Source of the DNA: Pseudomonas eucalypticola
GTDB lineage: Bacteria; Pseudomonadota; Gammaproteobacteria; Pseudomonadales; Pseudomonadaceae
NCBI RefSeq assembly: GCF_013374995.1
Contig: NZ_CP056030.1
Coordinates: 6,046,501 to 6,110,500 of the forward strand
DNA: 64,000 nt
Direction of reading: 5' to 3'
Part shown: piece after piece, positions 8,945 to 18,509 of the stretch
Layout of the letters: each line of letters begins with the position of its first letter
Numbering within the stretch: position 1 is the stretch's first letter
Made by a program: the position numbers and the translations under genes
The notes under the pieces: model-generated
Seen by the model: only the letters and a program-made list of their open reading frames with translations
The model's database searches: none
What the model was told of the DNA's origin: nothing

Positions 8945-9771
8945 GGGTCGGTGATCCACTCGCTCCAGGACCCGGCATACAGCGGCGCCAGCGGGTAACC
9001 GGCCAGGCACAGGGCGAACAGGTTATGGCACGCCGTCACCCCGGACCCGCAATAGGCTACCAGTGATTCCACCGGTCGCCCGGCCAACGTCGCGGCGAAG
9101 CGCTCCTTGAGTGCCTGCGGGGGCAGGAAGCGACCGTCGGCCCCGAGGTTGTCGGTGAACGCCGCGCACTGGGCACCAGGAATGTGCCCCGCTACCGGAT
9201 CGATAGGTTCAAGGTCACCGCGGAAACGCGGCAACGCCCGGGCGTCGAGCAACGTCAGCTCGGCCTGGCCCAGGCGTTCCTGCAACTGGCGGGCGGTAAC
9301 CAGCAGGCTGGCGTCCGGCTTGCCATGCAAATGGCCGACGGTGTTGCCCGGCGCGTCGAGGCTCAGCGGCAAGCCGGCAGCGTGCCAGGCCTTCAGGCCG
9401 CCATCGAGAATAGCGACCCCGTCACGCTTGCCCAGCCAAGCCAGCAACCACCAGGCGCGCGCGGCGAAAGCGCCGGGGCCGTCGTCGTACAGCACTACGG
9501 TGCTATCGGCATTGATACCCCAATGCTGGAAACGCTCCAGCAGCCGCCCCGGTTCGGGAAGCGGATGGCGCCCGGTCACCCCCTTGACCACCCGGCCACT
9601 GAGGTCACGTTCCAGGTCCGCGAAATGAGCGCCGGCAATATGCCCTTCGGCATAGCTGCGCTGCCCGTAGTCGGGGTCCTCAAGGGCAAAACGACAATCC
9701 AGTACCACCAGCGAAGGTTGCTCGAGTTGCGCAGCCAGTTGCTGGGGGGTGATCAATTGCGCGATGGGCAT
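8917..9771 (-). CDS. sseA: 3-mercaptopyruvate sulfurtransferase
   Basis: 284 aa protein with two rhodanese domains. The start ATG 9771 (MPIAQLITPQQL) was chosen because the upstream in-frame stretch does not resemble the family. The C-terminal rhodanese domain has the active loop CGSGVTA, typical of 3-mercaptopyruvate sulfurtransferases, rather than CRKGVT of thiosulfate sulfurtransferases. It moves sulfur from 3-mercaptopyruvate to an acceptor through a Cys persulfide. It is convergent with the AraC gene, overlapping it by 28 bp. Confidence 0.85.
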   Translation of the reverse strand: MPIAQLITPQQLAAQLEQPSLVVLDCRFALEDPDYGQRSYAEGHIAGAHFADLERDLSGRVVKGVTGRHPLPEPGRLLERFQHWGINADSTVVLYDDGPGAFAARAWWLLAWLGKRDGVAILDGGLKAWHAAGLPLSLDAPGNTVGHLHGKPDASLLVTARQLQERLGQAELTLLDARALPRFRGDLEPIDPVAGHIPGAQCAAFTDNLGADGRFLPPQALKERFAATLAGRPVESLVAYCGSGVTACHNLFALCLAGYPLAPLYAGSWSEWITDPQRPLATGD

Positions 9772-9818
9772 GACTGCCTCCCTGGAATCAAGAACGAAAA
9801 CACGTGTTGGCTGGCAGC

Positions 9819-10490
9819 TTAGTCCGGCTGCTCCAGCGCCTGGTTCAGTGATACATGAAATTCGCTGCACAGGGCATCCACGGCCGCCTGATAAGGCGGT
9901 GCCACGTACCCCAGCTCCAGCACCAGCACTTGATAAATGCCACGACGGACGGCGTCTTCACTCAAATGGCTGGCGTTTTCCCGCGTGGTGCAGAGAAATC
10001 GTACCCACGAGGTGAGGATGATCCAGGCGTTGAGGGTAACCGCCTCGACCTGGGCCTCGCTCATCCGCAGAATACCTGCCTCCACGAAGCCCTTGTATAT
10101 CAGTTGCCCCTGAACCAGGCAGCGTTGGGAAAACCGCCGATAGCGTTCGGCGAGCACCGGGTCACTGTCCAGCAGGTGCTCCAGGTCTCGATGCAGGAAG
10201 CGGTAGTGCCACATCGCCGCAAGCACAGCCCGCAAGTAGAAGCCTTTGTCTTCAACGGTCGCCACGCGCCCGGCGGGCGGGCGCAGGAAGCTATCCACCA
10301 GGGCTTGGTATTGGTCGAACAACGCGCTGATGATTTCCTGCTTGTTGGCGAAATGGTAGTAGAGGTTGCCGGGCGAGATCTCCATGTGCGCGGCAATGTG
10401 GTTGGTGCTGACACTGCGCTCGCCCTGCTGGTTGAACAATTCCAGACTGTGCTGAACGATGCGCTCACGGGTTTTGAGGCGTACAGCCAT
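9819..10490 (-). CDS. TetR family transcriptional regulator
   Basis: 223 aa. The N-terminal TetR helix-turn-helix is clear (RERIVQHSLELFNQQGERSVSTNHIAAHMEISPGNLYYHFANKQEIISALF), followed by a helical ligand-binding domain of unknown specificity. It is divergent from the aldehyde dehydrogenase gene. A perfect palindrome in the shared intergenic region is the likely operator, so it probably represses itself and the dehydrogenase. Confidence 0.88.
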   Translation of the reverse strand: MAVRLKTRERIVQHSLELFNQQGERSVSTNHIAAHMEISPGNLYYHFANKQEIISALFDQYQALVDSFLRPPAGRVATVEDKGFYLRAVLAAMWHYRFLHRDLEHLLDSDPVLAERYRRFSQRCLVQGQLIYKGFVEAGILRMSEAQVEAVTLNAWIILTSWVRFLCTTRENASHLSEDAVRRGIYQVLVLELGYVAPPYQAAVDALCSEFHVSLNQALEQPD

Positions 10491-10542
10491 GTGGGTTCCT
10501 GACCAGGATCTTGGGGGATGGCAACAGTGTAACAGCAGCCGT

Positions 10543-10564
10543 TTTTAGAGTATAAACTCTAAAA
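10543..10564. promoter_or_regulatory. Perfect palindrome, probable TetR-family operator
   Basis: The 9-base arms TTTTAGAGT (10543-10551) and ACTCTAAAA (10556-10564) are exact inverted complements separated by ATAA. The site ends 22 bp upstream of the dehydrogenase ATG and lies 53 bp upstream of the regulator start. This is the usual size and position of a TetR-family operator between divergent genes. It is AT-rich in a GC-rich region and probably overlaps the dehydrogenase promoter -10. Confidence 0.75.
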
Positions 10565-10586
10565 TATCATCACTCCGGAGCGAGCC

Positions 10587-12014
10587 ATGTCGGCCCCACT
10601 GCTGGAACAGCCTGATGCCTTCGCCCTGCTTGAGCCACTGCTGCAGGCTCAGCGCCAGGCCTTCGCCGCCAACCCGATGCCCCCGGCAGCCCAACGCCGG
10701 CAATGGCTGAAAAGCCTGCGCGGGATGCTGGTCAGTGAACAGCAGGCGTTGATCGAGGCACTGCGCAGCGATTTCGGCAACCGCAGCGCCGACGAGACGC
10801 TGCTGGCCGAACTGCTCCCCAGCCTGCAGGGCATCCAGTACGCCAGCCGCCACCTCAAGGGCTGGATGAAAGCTTCGCGGCGCACGGTCGGGCCGGCGTT
10901 TCAACCGGCTTCGGCCAAGGTGGTCTACCAGCCACTGGGCGTGGTAGGCGTCATCGTACCGTGGAACTACCCACTGTTTCTGGCCGTGGGACCGCTGGTG
11001 GGCGCGCTGGCGGCCGGCAACCGGGTGATGCTCAAACTGAGCGAAGCCACCCCTGCCACCGGCATCCTGCTCAAGCGCCTGCTGGAGCGCGTGTTCCCCA
11101 CCGACCACGTGTGCGTCGTCCTGGGCGAGGCCGACGTGGGCATTGCCTTCTCGCGCCTGGCGTTCGACCACCTGTTGTTCACCGGGGCCACCAGCATCGG
11201 GCGGCAGGTGATGCGCGCCGCCGCCGACAATCTCACCCCGGTTACCCTGGAGCTGGGTGGCAAGTCGCCGGCCATCGTCAGCCAGGACGTGCCGCTCAAG
11301 CACGCCGCCGAACGTATCGCTTTCGGCAAGACCCTCAACGCCGGGCAAACCTGCGTTGCCCCCGACTATGTGCTGGTCCCGCGGCAACGCATGGAGGCGT
11401 TCGTGGAAGCCTATCGCAAGGCCGTGCTGGCCTTTTACCCGAAGGTGCAGGGTAACCCCGATTACACCTCCATCATCAATGACCGCCAGCTGGCCCGCCT
11501 CAACCGCCATGTGGAGGACGCCCGGGCCAAAGGTGCCCGCGTCGTCGACCTGTACCCGCCACGCGAAAACGCCGGGCGCTGCCTGGCGCCCCAGGTGCTG
11601 CTGGGCGTCAACGACCAGATGACGGTCATGCAGGACGAAATCTTCGGGCCACTGCTACCCATTGTCCCGTATGACCAGCTCGATGAGGCCCTGGCTTATG
11701 TCAATGCCCGCCCGCGCCCGCTGGCGCTGTACTATTTCGGCTACGACAAGGGCGAGCAGGGCAAGGTGCTGCAGCACACGCATTCCGGCGGGGTATGCCT
11801 GAACGATACCTTGCTGCAGGTGGCCCAGGAGGATCTGCCCTTTGGCGGCGTGGGGCCGTCAGGCATGGGACACTACCATGGCCACGAAGGCTTCCTGACG
11901 TTCAGCAAGGCCAAGGCGGTGCTCGCCAAGCGGCGCTTCAACGCCGCCAGGCTCATATACCCGCCATATGGGAAAGCGCTGCAACGGCTGGTCTACCGGC
12001 TGTTCATTCGCTAG
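10587..12014 (+). CDS. calB: Coniferyl-aldehyde-type dehydrogenase (ALDH superfamily)
   Basis: 475 aa NAD(P)-dependent aldehyde dehydrogenase. Visible motifs are VIVPWNYPLFL, the cofactor-binding FTGATSIGRQVM, the catalytic Glu in TLELGGKSPAIV, and the catalytic Cys in NAGQTCVAPDYVLVP. The NAGQTCVAPDYVL stretch and C-terminal hydrophobic tail are typical of the coniferyl aldehyde dehydrogenase/fatty aldehyde dehydrogenase branch. The real substrate may be another hydrophobic aldehyde. It is divergent from the TetR gene, which likely controls it. Confidence 0.8.
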   Translation: MSAPLLEQPDAFALLEPLLQAQRQAFAANPMPPAAQRRQWLKSLRGMLVSEQQALIEALRSDFGNRSADETLLAELLPSLQGIQYASRHLKGWMKASRRTVGPAFQPASAKVVYQPLGVVGVIVPWNYPLFLAVGPLVGALAAGNRVMLKLSEATPATGILLKRLLERVFPTDHVCVVLGEADVGIAFSRLAFDHLLFTGATSIGRQVMRAAADNLTPVTLELGGKSPAIVSQDVPLKHAAERIAFGKTLNAGQTCVAPDYVLVPRQRMEAFVEAYRKAVLAFYPKVQGNPDYTSIINDRQLARLNRHVEDARAKGARVVDLYPPRENAGRCLAPQVLLGVNDQMTVMQDEIFGPLLPIVPYDQLDEALAYVNARPRPLALYYFGYDKGEQGKVLQHTHSGGVCLNDTLLQVAQEDLPFGGVGPSGMGHYHGHEGFLTFSKAKAVLAKRRFNAARLIYPPYGKALQRLVYRLFIR

Positions 12015-12110
12015 GCCCGCGGTTGTGCCGGGTACCGGGCACGCCAGCGCCTGCCGGGGAAGCTAGCAATCAGGTTCGCGTAAAGGTGTCTATAGTCCCT
12101 TATACCCTGA

Positions 12111-12662
<552 letters not shown>

Positions 12663-12678
12663 ACCGCCGGCCGCCCCC

Positions 12679-12705
12679 ATAAGCGTGCACTGCGCGCGCT
12701 TATGC
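12679..12705 (+). terminator. Possible hairpin terminator after coaD
   Basis: CATAAGCG (12679-12686) and CGCTTATG (12698-12705) are perfect complements with an 11-nt loop, 17 nt after the coaD stop. No T-run follows, so it may be a transcript-stabilising hairpin rather than a factor-independent terminator. Confidence 0.35.
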
Positions 12706-12725
12706 GGCACAATTGCGCACATTAG

Positions 12726-13016
<291 letters not shown>

Positions 13017-13069
13017 TTCCCAGATTCGGGCAACGCCGGTAAGCGGAATTTCAGACAAGGCAGGAAGCG

Positions 13070-14752
13070 ATGTCGAAACCCTATTCATTACTGTTCAGCG
13101 CCCTGCTGCTGTGCTGTGCCACCCTGGCCCAGGCACAACCTCTGCCGACCGCCGCGGCCATCGCCAGCCCTCACGCCCAAGCCACCGCCGCCGGCCAGAA
13201 GGTACTCTCGGAAGGTGGCAATGCCTTCGACGCCGCCATCGCCATCAGTGCTGCCCTGGCCGTGGTAGAGCCCTATGCCTCGGGCCTGGGCGGCGGCGGT
13301 TATTTCCTGCTGCGCCAGGCCGGCACACCGGTCAGCTACCGTTTCATCGATGCCCGCGAAAAGGCCCCCATGGCCGCCCGGGGCGACATGTACCTGCGCG
13401 ACGGCAAGGAAGTACCCGGTCTGTCGACCACGGGCGCCCTTGCCAGCGGCATCCCTGGCCTGCCGGCCGCGCTGGTAGAGTTGGCGGCGCATTACGGCGC
13501 CCTGCCGCTGAAGGACTCCCTGGCCCCGGCCATCCGCCTGGCCAACAAGGGCTTTGCCGTCGACCGCGTTTATCGCGCCTGGGCCACGGCCCGTCTGGCG
13601 GCCATGCGCGACGACCCGGAAACTGCCCGCCTGTTCCTGCGCAACGGCGAAGTGCCGGACATTGGCGAGGTGCTGCGCCAGCCAGAATTAGCGCAAACCC
13701 TGACGCTGATCGCGGAAAAAGGCCACGACGGCTACTACAAAGGCGCCACGGCCCAGGCACTGGTCAAGGCCGTGCAGGCCGGCGGCGGCATCTGGACCCT
13801 CAAGGACCTGGCCGACTATCAGGTGGCCACCCGCGCACCGTTGCGCTTCGCCCTGGCCGACCAGCGTGAGCTGATCACCACCCCGCCGCCTTCGGCTGGC
13901 GGCGTTGCGCTGGCGCAGTCGTTGGCCATGCTGCAGCAACTGCCTTGGCAACAGGCCGAACCGGTGCAACGGGTGCATTACGTGGTGGAAGTACTGCGCC
14001 GCGCCTACCGCGACCGCAGCCAACTGGGTGACCCGGACTTCGTCAACAACCCGATCAAGGCGCTGTTGGCACCCGACTACCTGAAAACCCTGGGCGCCGG
14101 TATCGACCCACGGCAGGCCACGCCCAGCGCCGCGCTGCCCCCGGCACCGGCCTCACATGAAGGCGAGCACACCACTCACTTCACCGTCCTCGACAACCAG
14201 GGTAACGCCGTGGCGGCCACGCTATCGGTGAACCTGCCATTTGGTTCCGCCTTCACTGCCGCCGGCACCGGGGTGGTGCTGAATGATGAAATGGACGATT
14301 TCGCGGCCGACCCCCATGGCAGCAATGCTTATGGACTGGCCGGCAGCCAGGCTAACGCCGTGGCGCCCGGCAAGCGCCCGCTGTCGAGCATGAGCCCCAG
14401 CTTCATCGAAAGCCCTACGCAATTCGCATCATTTGGCACGCCCGGTGGCAGCCGCATTCCCAGCATGGTGCTGTTGTCGATGCTGCAATACCTGGATGGC
14501 CAGCCTGTGCCCACCTGGCCCGCAGTGCCGCGCTACCACCACCAGTACCTGCCCGACGTGGTGGAGTATGAACCGGGCGCGTTCACCGCACCGCAGTTGG
14601 CCGAACTCAAGGCTCGCGGCTACAGCCTGAAGGAAACCGGCCGGGCCTATGGCAACCAGCAAGTGCTGCTCTGGCACAAGGACGACGGCCAGGTGGAGGC
14701 CGCCAGCGACCCCCGCGGGGTCGGGGTCTCGGAAGTGATGCCGCGCCAGTAG
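13070..14752 (+). CDS. ggt: Gamma-glutamyltranspeptidase
   Basis: 560 aa periplasmic N-terminal-nucleophile hydrolase with a signal peptide (SLLFSALLLCCATLAQAQP). It removes the gamma-glutamyl group from glutathione and similar compounds. The proenzyme self-cleaves before the first Thr of HTTHFTVLD. Other family motifs are FDAAIAISAALAVVEPYASGLGGGGYFLL in the large subunit and GKRPLSSMSPSF in the small subunit. The stop is 3 bp from the convergent small gene. Confidence 0.93.
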   Translation: MSKPYSLLFSALLLCCATLAQAQPLPTAAAIASPHAQATAAGQKVLSEGGNAFDAAIAISAALAVVEPYASGLGGGGYFLLRQAGTPVSYRFIDAREKAPMAARGDMYLRDGKEVPGLSTTGALASGIPGLPAALVELAAHYGALPLKDSLAPAIRLANKGFAVDRVYRAWATARLAAMRDDPETARLFLRNGEVPDIGEVLRQPELAQTLTLIAEKGHDGYYKGATAQALVKAVQAGGGIWTLKDLADYQVATRAPLRFALADQRELITTPPPSAGGVALAQSLAMLQQLPWQQAEPVQRVHYVVEVLRRAYRDRSQLGDPDFVNNPIKALLAPDYLKTLGAGIDPRQATPSAALPPAPASHEGEHTTHFTVLDNQGNAVAATLSVNLPFGSAFTAAGTGVVLNDEMDDFAADPHGSNAYGLAGSQANAVAPGKRPLSSMSPSFIESPTQFASFGTPGGSRIPSMVLLSMLQYLDGQPVPTWPAVPRYHHQYLPDVVEYEPGAFTAPQLAELKARGYSLKETGRAYGNQQVLLWHKDDGQVEAASDPRGVGVSEVMPRQ

Positions 14753-14756
14753 GGCG

Positions 14757-15101
14757 TTACTCGCGCTTGCCGTAGCCGTCGCCGGTGCAACCCAGGCAGC
14801 GCACGAACGCTGCCTTGCCCGGGTCGACCACCAGCGCCTTGCCGGCGTCCTTGACGTTGCCACCCAGCGCAGTGAATGGCAGGGACACCACGAAGACCAC
14901 TGCGCCGACCGCCGTGGCGGCTACCAGAAACGGCCGGGCGATCACCAGGTCGGCGATCATCGAATACGCCGGTGGGCTCTGCACCTGGTACACGGGGTCT
15001 CCGCTGCCACTGGCGATCTGCTCGTCGTCCGCCAGGCTGGGCATGGCCTGCAAGCCTAGGCAAAGCGTCAGGAACAGAGCGAGGGTGCGGAAGCAATTCA
15101 T
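14757..15101 (-). CDS. Small exported or membrane protein of unknown function
   Basis: 114 aa with start ATG 15101. A signal peptide ([24 protein letters not shown]) is followed by a short acidic stretch, then one hydrophobic segment ([25 protein letters not shown]), and a C-terminal [16 protein letters not shown] with two Cys. Similar small proteins in pseudomonads are often labelled multidrug transporter, but nothing in this sequence supports transport. No function is assigned. Confidence 0.65.
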   Translation of the reverse strand: MNCFRTLALFLTLCLGLQAMPSLADDEQIASGSGDPVYQVQSPPAYSMIADLVIARPFLVAATAVGAVVFVVSLPFTALGGNVKDAGKALVVDPGKAAFVRCLGCTGDGYGKRE

Positions 15102-15225
15102 GGCGCAAGTCCTTTCACGGGCGGTTGATGGGTGCTGAGACGAACACCTGTCGTTGGCGGCGCACCCCGGTTGGCTATTAACTATATCAGGCGGCGCGCC
15201 CTTGTCAGGCACGAGCCGTAACCAC

Positions 15226-16038
15226 TTACTTCTGGCAACGCGGGCAATACACACTGGCACGCTGGCCCAGCTTAACCTCGCGCAGGGTGCTGCCGCACAC
15301 CTTGCACATTTGGCCCCCACGCCCGTACACGAACAGCTCCTGCTGGAAGTACCCTGGCTGGCCATCGCCGCCGATGAAATCACGCAACGTGGTGCCGCCG
15401 CGCTCGATGGCCATGGCCAGAATGCGCTTGATCTCGATGGCCAGCTTCAGGTAACGGGCACGGGAAATGCCCCCTGCCTCGCGGCGCGGGTCGATGCCCG
15501 CGGCGAATAGCGCTTCGGTGGCATAGATGTTACCCACCCCCACCACCACGGCGTTGTCCATGATGAACGGCTTCACCGCCATGCTCTTGCCCCGCGACAG
15601 CTGAAATAGGCGCTCACCGTCGAACAGCGCCGTCAGGGGTTCAGGGCCCAGGCGCAGCAGTAGCTCATGGTTGAGGGGGTCCAGGCTCCAGAGCATGGCG
15701 CCGAAACGTCTTGGGTCGGTATAGCGCAAGGCCAGGCCCGAATCCAGTTCGATGTCCACGTGCTCGTGCTTGAGCGCTGGCAGGCCCGCTTCCACCAGGC
15801 GCAGGTTGCCGGACATGCCCAAATGGCTGATCAGCGTGCCCACCTCTGCGTTGATCAGCAGGTACTTGGCCCGCCGCTCCACGCCGGTGATCAACTGGCC
15901 AGACAAGCGTGCGTCCAGGTCCTCGGGAATGGGCCAGCGCAGGCGCCGGTCACGCACGATCACACGGCTGACCCGCTGCCCTTCCAGGTGCGGCGCAATA
16001 CCTCGGCGGGTGGTTTCGACTTCAGGCAATTCAGGCAT
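15226..16038 (-). CDS. mutM: Formamidopyrimidine-DNA glycosylase MutM
   Basis: 270 aa bifunctional base-excision repair enzyme that removes 8-oxoguanine and cuts the abasic site. After Met removal it begins [12 protein letters not shown], giving the catalytic Pro and Glu. The C-terminal zinc finger is [26 protein letters not shown]. The DNA-binding Lys region [12 protein letters not shown] is also present. Confidence 0.96.
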   Translation of the reverse strand: MPELPEVETTRRGIAPHLEGQRVSRVIVRDRRLRWPIPEDLDARLSGQLITGVERRAKYLLINAEVGTLISHLGMSGNLRLVEAGLPALKHEHVDIELDSGLALRYTDPRRFGAMLWSLDPLNHELLLRLGPEPLTALFDGERLFQLSRGKSMAVKPFIMDNAVVVGVGNIYATEALFAAGIDPRREAGGISRARYLKLAIEIKRILAMAIERGGTTLRDFIGGDGQPGYFQQELFVYGRGGQMCKVCGSTLREVKLGQRASVYCPRCQK

Positions 16039-16068
16039 GGATGACTCAACGCTGGGAAATGGACGGCC

Positions 16069-16935
16069 TCAGCGGGCGCCCAGTTCGCGGATGGATTCCT
16101 TCAGGTTCTCGAAGTCGTAGTCCGACAGCCCCACGTAATCGAGCACCAGATGGCTGATGGTATTCCACTCGTGGTCTTCGCCCTGGTTGCCCAGCACCCG
16201 GTAGGACGAGCAGATGTGTTCGGCCATCTTCAGGATCGCCAGCAGGTTTTTCAACTGGCTGTTGCGGTTCGAATCATCGCTGAAGATCGCCAGGGCATTG
16301 TGGTGGTTGGCGATGGCGTTGCCCAGGTGCTCGGGCAGGCGCCAGGACTTGGCGGTGTAGTAGCCCACCACCGAATGGTTGGTGTTGTAGGCCTGGTTCT
16401 CGGTGTCGACGATGCGCGACTCGGGGCCGGCATTGGCATAGGCCTGCTCCAGGGTACTCATGTAGTCAGGGAAGCGCTTGAGCATCAGCGGAATGCCGCA
16501 GTCATGGAACAGGCCGAGAGCATAGGCCTCGTCCACGGCCTGGGAGCCGATGCGCTTGGCCAGGGTCAGGCACGTCATGGCTACGTCCTGGGCAGTGTCC
16601 CAGAAACGGTTTAGGGTGACGATGGTCTCGTCGCTCATCTCGCCCTTGATCGACTGAGCGTTGATCAGGTTGATGATCGAGCGGCTGCCCAGCAGGTTCA
16701 CCGCGCGCTGGATGGAGGCGATCTTGTTGGTCAGGCCGTAGTACGGTGAATTGACGATCTTGAGCAACGCCCCCGACAGACCGGGGTCCTGCGCTATCAG
16801 ACGAGCGATCACTTCCAGGTCCGGGTCGGGCATGTACTGCTCCATCTGCAGGTCGACCATGATCTGCGGTTGAGGCGGCACACTGATCCCCTGCAAGGCT
16901 TGCTGGATCTGCTCTTCGGATAACTCTTGGGACAT
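16069..16935 (-). CDS. HDOD domain protein
   Basis: 288 aa cytosolic protein with an HDOD domain over about residues 15-215 (VPPQPQIMVDL, ARLIAQDPGLSGALLKIVNSPYYGL, AVNLLGSRSIINL). HDOD proteins are HD-related signalling proteins that usually lack phosphohydrolase metal sites and often act in regulatory networks. No extra output domain is present. It is followed by mutM with a gap of 30 bp, so they may be co-transcribed. Confidence 0.85.
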   Translation of the reverse strand: MSQELSEEQIQQALQGISVPPQPQIMVDLQMEQYMPDPDLEVIARLIAQDPGLSGALLKIVNSPYYGLTNKIASIQRAVNLLGSRSIINLINAQSIKGEMSDETIVTLNRFWDTAQDVAMTCLTLAKRIGSQAVDEAYALGLFHDCGIPLMLKRFPDYMSTLEQAYANAGPESRIVDTENQAYNTNHSVVGYYTAKSWRLPEHLGNAIANHHNALAIFSDDSNRNSQLKNLLAILKMAEHICSSYRVLGNQGEDHEWNTISHLVLDYVGLSDYDFENLKESIRELGAR

Positions 16936-17109
16936 AAGTACTTACTCTGGGCTGAGGCGCGATTTTAACCCGTACGAGGCCTTGCGCCCACAAGCGCTAG
17001 CCATTTCTTCACGGTTGGCGGTCCACCTGAAAGGACCGCCGATCCTCACCCGGGCCATCGGCCAGCGTTCCACGCTATACTCCCGCTCTTTTTTCCCCGG
17101 AGCGACTTC

Positions 17110-18306
17110 ATGTCCCTGCCCAGCCTTCGCCTCAAAGCCAATGCCGACCGCCGCCTGCGCGCCGGTCACCTGTGGGTCTACAGCAACGAGATCGACGTAG
17201 CCGCCACGCCATTGCATGGTTTCAAGGCCGGCGACCAGGCCGTGCTGGAAGCCGCCGGTGGCAAGCCGTTGGGCATCGTCGCCATGAGCCCCAACAACCT
17301 GATCTGCGCCCGCCTGCTGTCGCGCGACGCCAAGTTGCCGCTGGACAAATCGCTGCTGGTACACCGCCTCAACGTCTGCCTGTCCCTGCGCGAGCGCCTG
17401 TTCGACAAGCCATTCTACCGCCTGGTCTACGGCGATTCCGACCTGCTGCCAGGCCTGGTGGTCGACCGTTTCGGCGATATCCTGGTCGTGCAGCTGGCGT
17501 CGGCCACCATGGAACAGCACAAGGCCGACGTCATGGCCGCGCTGATCCAGGTCATCAAGCCCAGCGGCATCCTGTTCAAGAACGACTCGGCCGCCCGTGA
17601 TGCCGAAGGCCTGGAACGCTACGTGGAAACCGCCTTCGGCGTGGTCCCGGAGTGGGTCGACCTGGAAGAGAACGGCGTGAAATTCCAGGCCCCGGTCATG
17701 GAAGGCCAGAAAACCGGCTGGTTCTACGACCACCGCATGAACCGCGCCCGCCTGGCCCCTTACGTCAAGGGCAAGCGCGTGCTGGACCTGTTCAGCTACA
17801 TCGGTGGCTGGGGCGTGCAGGCTGGTGCCTTCGGCGCCAGCGAAGTGTTCTGCGTCGACGCTTCGGGCTTCGCCCTGGACGGTGTCGAGCGCAACGCCGC
17901 CCTGAACGGTTTCGCCGAGAAAGTCACCTGCGTCGAGGGCGACGTGTTCGAAGCCCTGAAGCAACTCAAGGCCTCGGAAGAGCGCTTCGACGTGATCGTC
18001 GCCGACCCGCCCGCCTTCATCAAGCGCAAGAAAGACCTGAAAAACGGCGAAGGCGCCTACCGCCGCCTGAACGAGCAAGCCATGCGCCTGCTGAGCAAGG
18101 ACGGCATCCTGGTCAGCGCTTCGTGCTCCATGCACTTGCCCGAGGACGACCTGCAGAACATCCTGCTGACCAGCGCCCGCCACCTGGACCGCAACATCCA
18201 GCTGCTGGAACGCGGCGGCCAGGGCCCGGACCACCCGGTGCACCCAGCTATCCCGGAGACGCGCTACATCAAGAGCATCACATGCCGGTTGTTGCCGAAT
18301 AGCTAA
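17110..18306 (+). CDS. rlmI: RlmI-type 23S rRNA m5C methyltransferase
   Basis: 398 aa, class I SAM-dependent methyltransferase. An N-terminal PUA-type RNA-binding domain (LKANADRRLRAGHLWVYSNEI) is followed by an EEHEH-like linker. The C-terminal Rossmann domain has VLDLFSYIGGWGVQAGAFGA and the catalytic VADPPAFIKRKKDL, with SCSMHLPEDDL containing the second conserved Cys. The family methylates C1962 of 23S rRNA in E. coli; the same target is inferred here. Confidence 0.85.
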   Translation: MSLPSLRLKANADRRLRAGHLWVYSNEIDVAATPLHGFKAGDQAVLEAAGGKPLGIVAMSPNNLICARLLSRDAKLPLDKSLLVHRLNVCLSLRERLFDKPFYRLVYGDSDLLPGLVVDRFGDILVVQLASATMEQHKADVMAALIQVIKPSGILFKNDSAARDAEGLERYVETAFGVVPEWVDLEENGVKFQAPVMEGQKTGWFYDHRMNRARLAPYVKGKRVLDLFSYIGGWGVQAGAFGASEVFCVDASGFALDGVERNAALNGFAEKVTCVEGDVFEALKQLKASEERFDVIVADPPAFIKRKKDLKNGEGAYRRLNEQAMRLLSKDGILVSASCSMHLPEDDLQNILLTSARHLDRNIQLLERGGQGPDHPVHPAIPETRYIKSITCRLLPNS

Positions 18307-18394
18307 AGCAAGTCCCAGACCTGTAACCGCTGCCGCCGTGTGTTGCTGGCCCCCATGCCTCGTTGGAGATATCCAGTGTGCAAACGGGCCTGTA

Positions 18395-18412
18395 CAGCCT
18401 GCGGTAGCGGCT
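18395..18412 (+). repeat. REP-like element, copy 1
   Basis: CAGCCTGCGGTAGCGGCT matches the reverse complement of 19746-19763 at 17 of 18 positions. The core has the GC-rich palindromic character of Pseudomonas REP sequences. The two copies flank the MFS gene in inverted orientation. Confidence 0.5.
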
Positions 18413-18509
18413 ACGATAACTCCTACAAAAATTTAGGAAATTTCGCTAACTAGCCGCTATCGCCTACAATCGCGCAACACAGTAGCCTTGATCCAAAAAG
18501 GCTCATCTC

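Noticed and set aside
14757..15383. 208-residue version of the small exported protein
   Set aside because: The upstream part is out of family and hides the signal peptide, which starts at ATG 15101.
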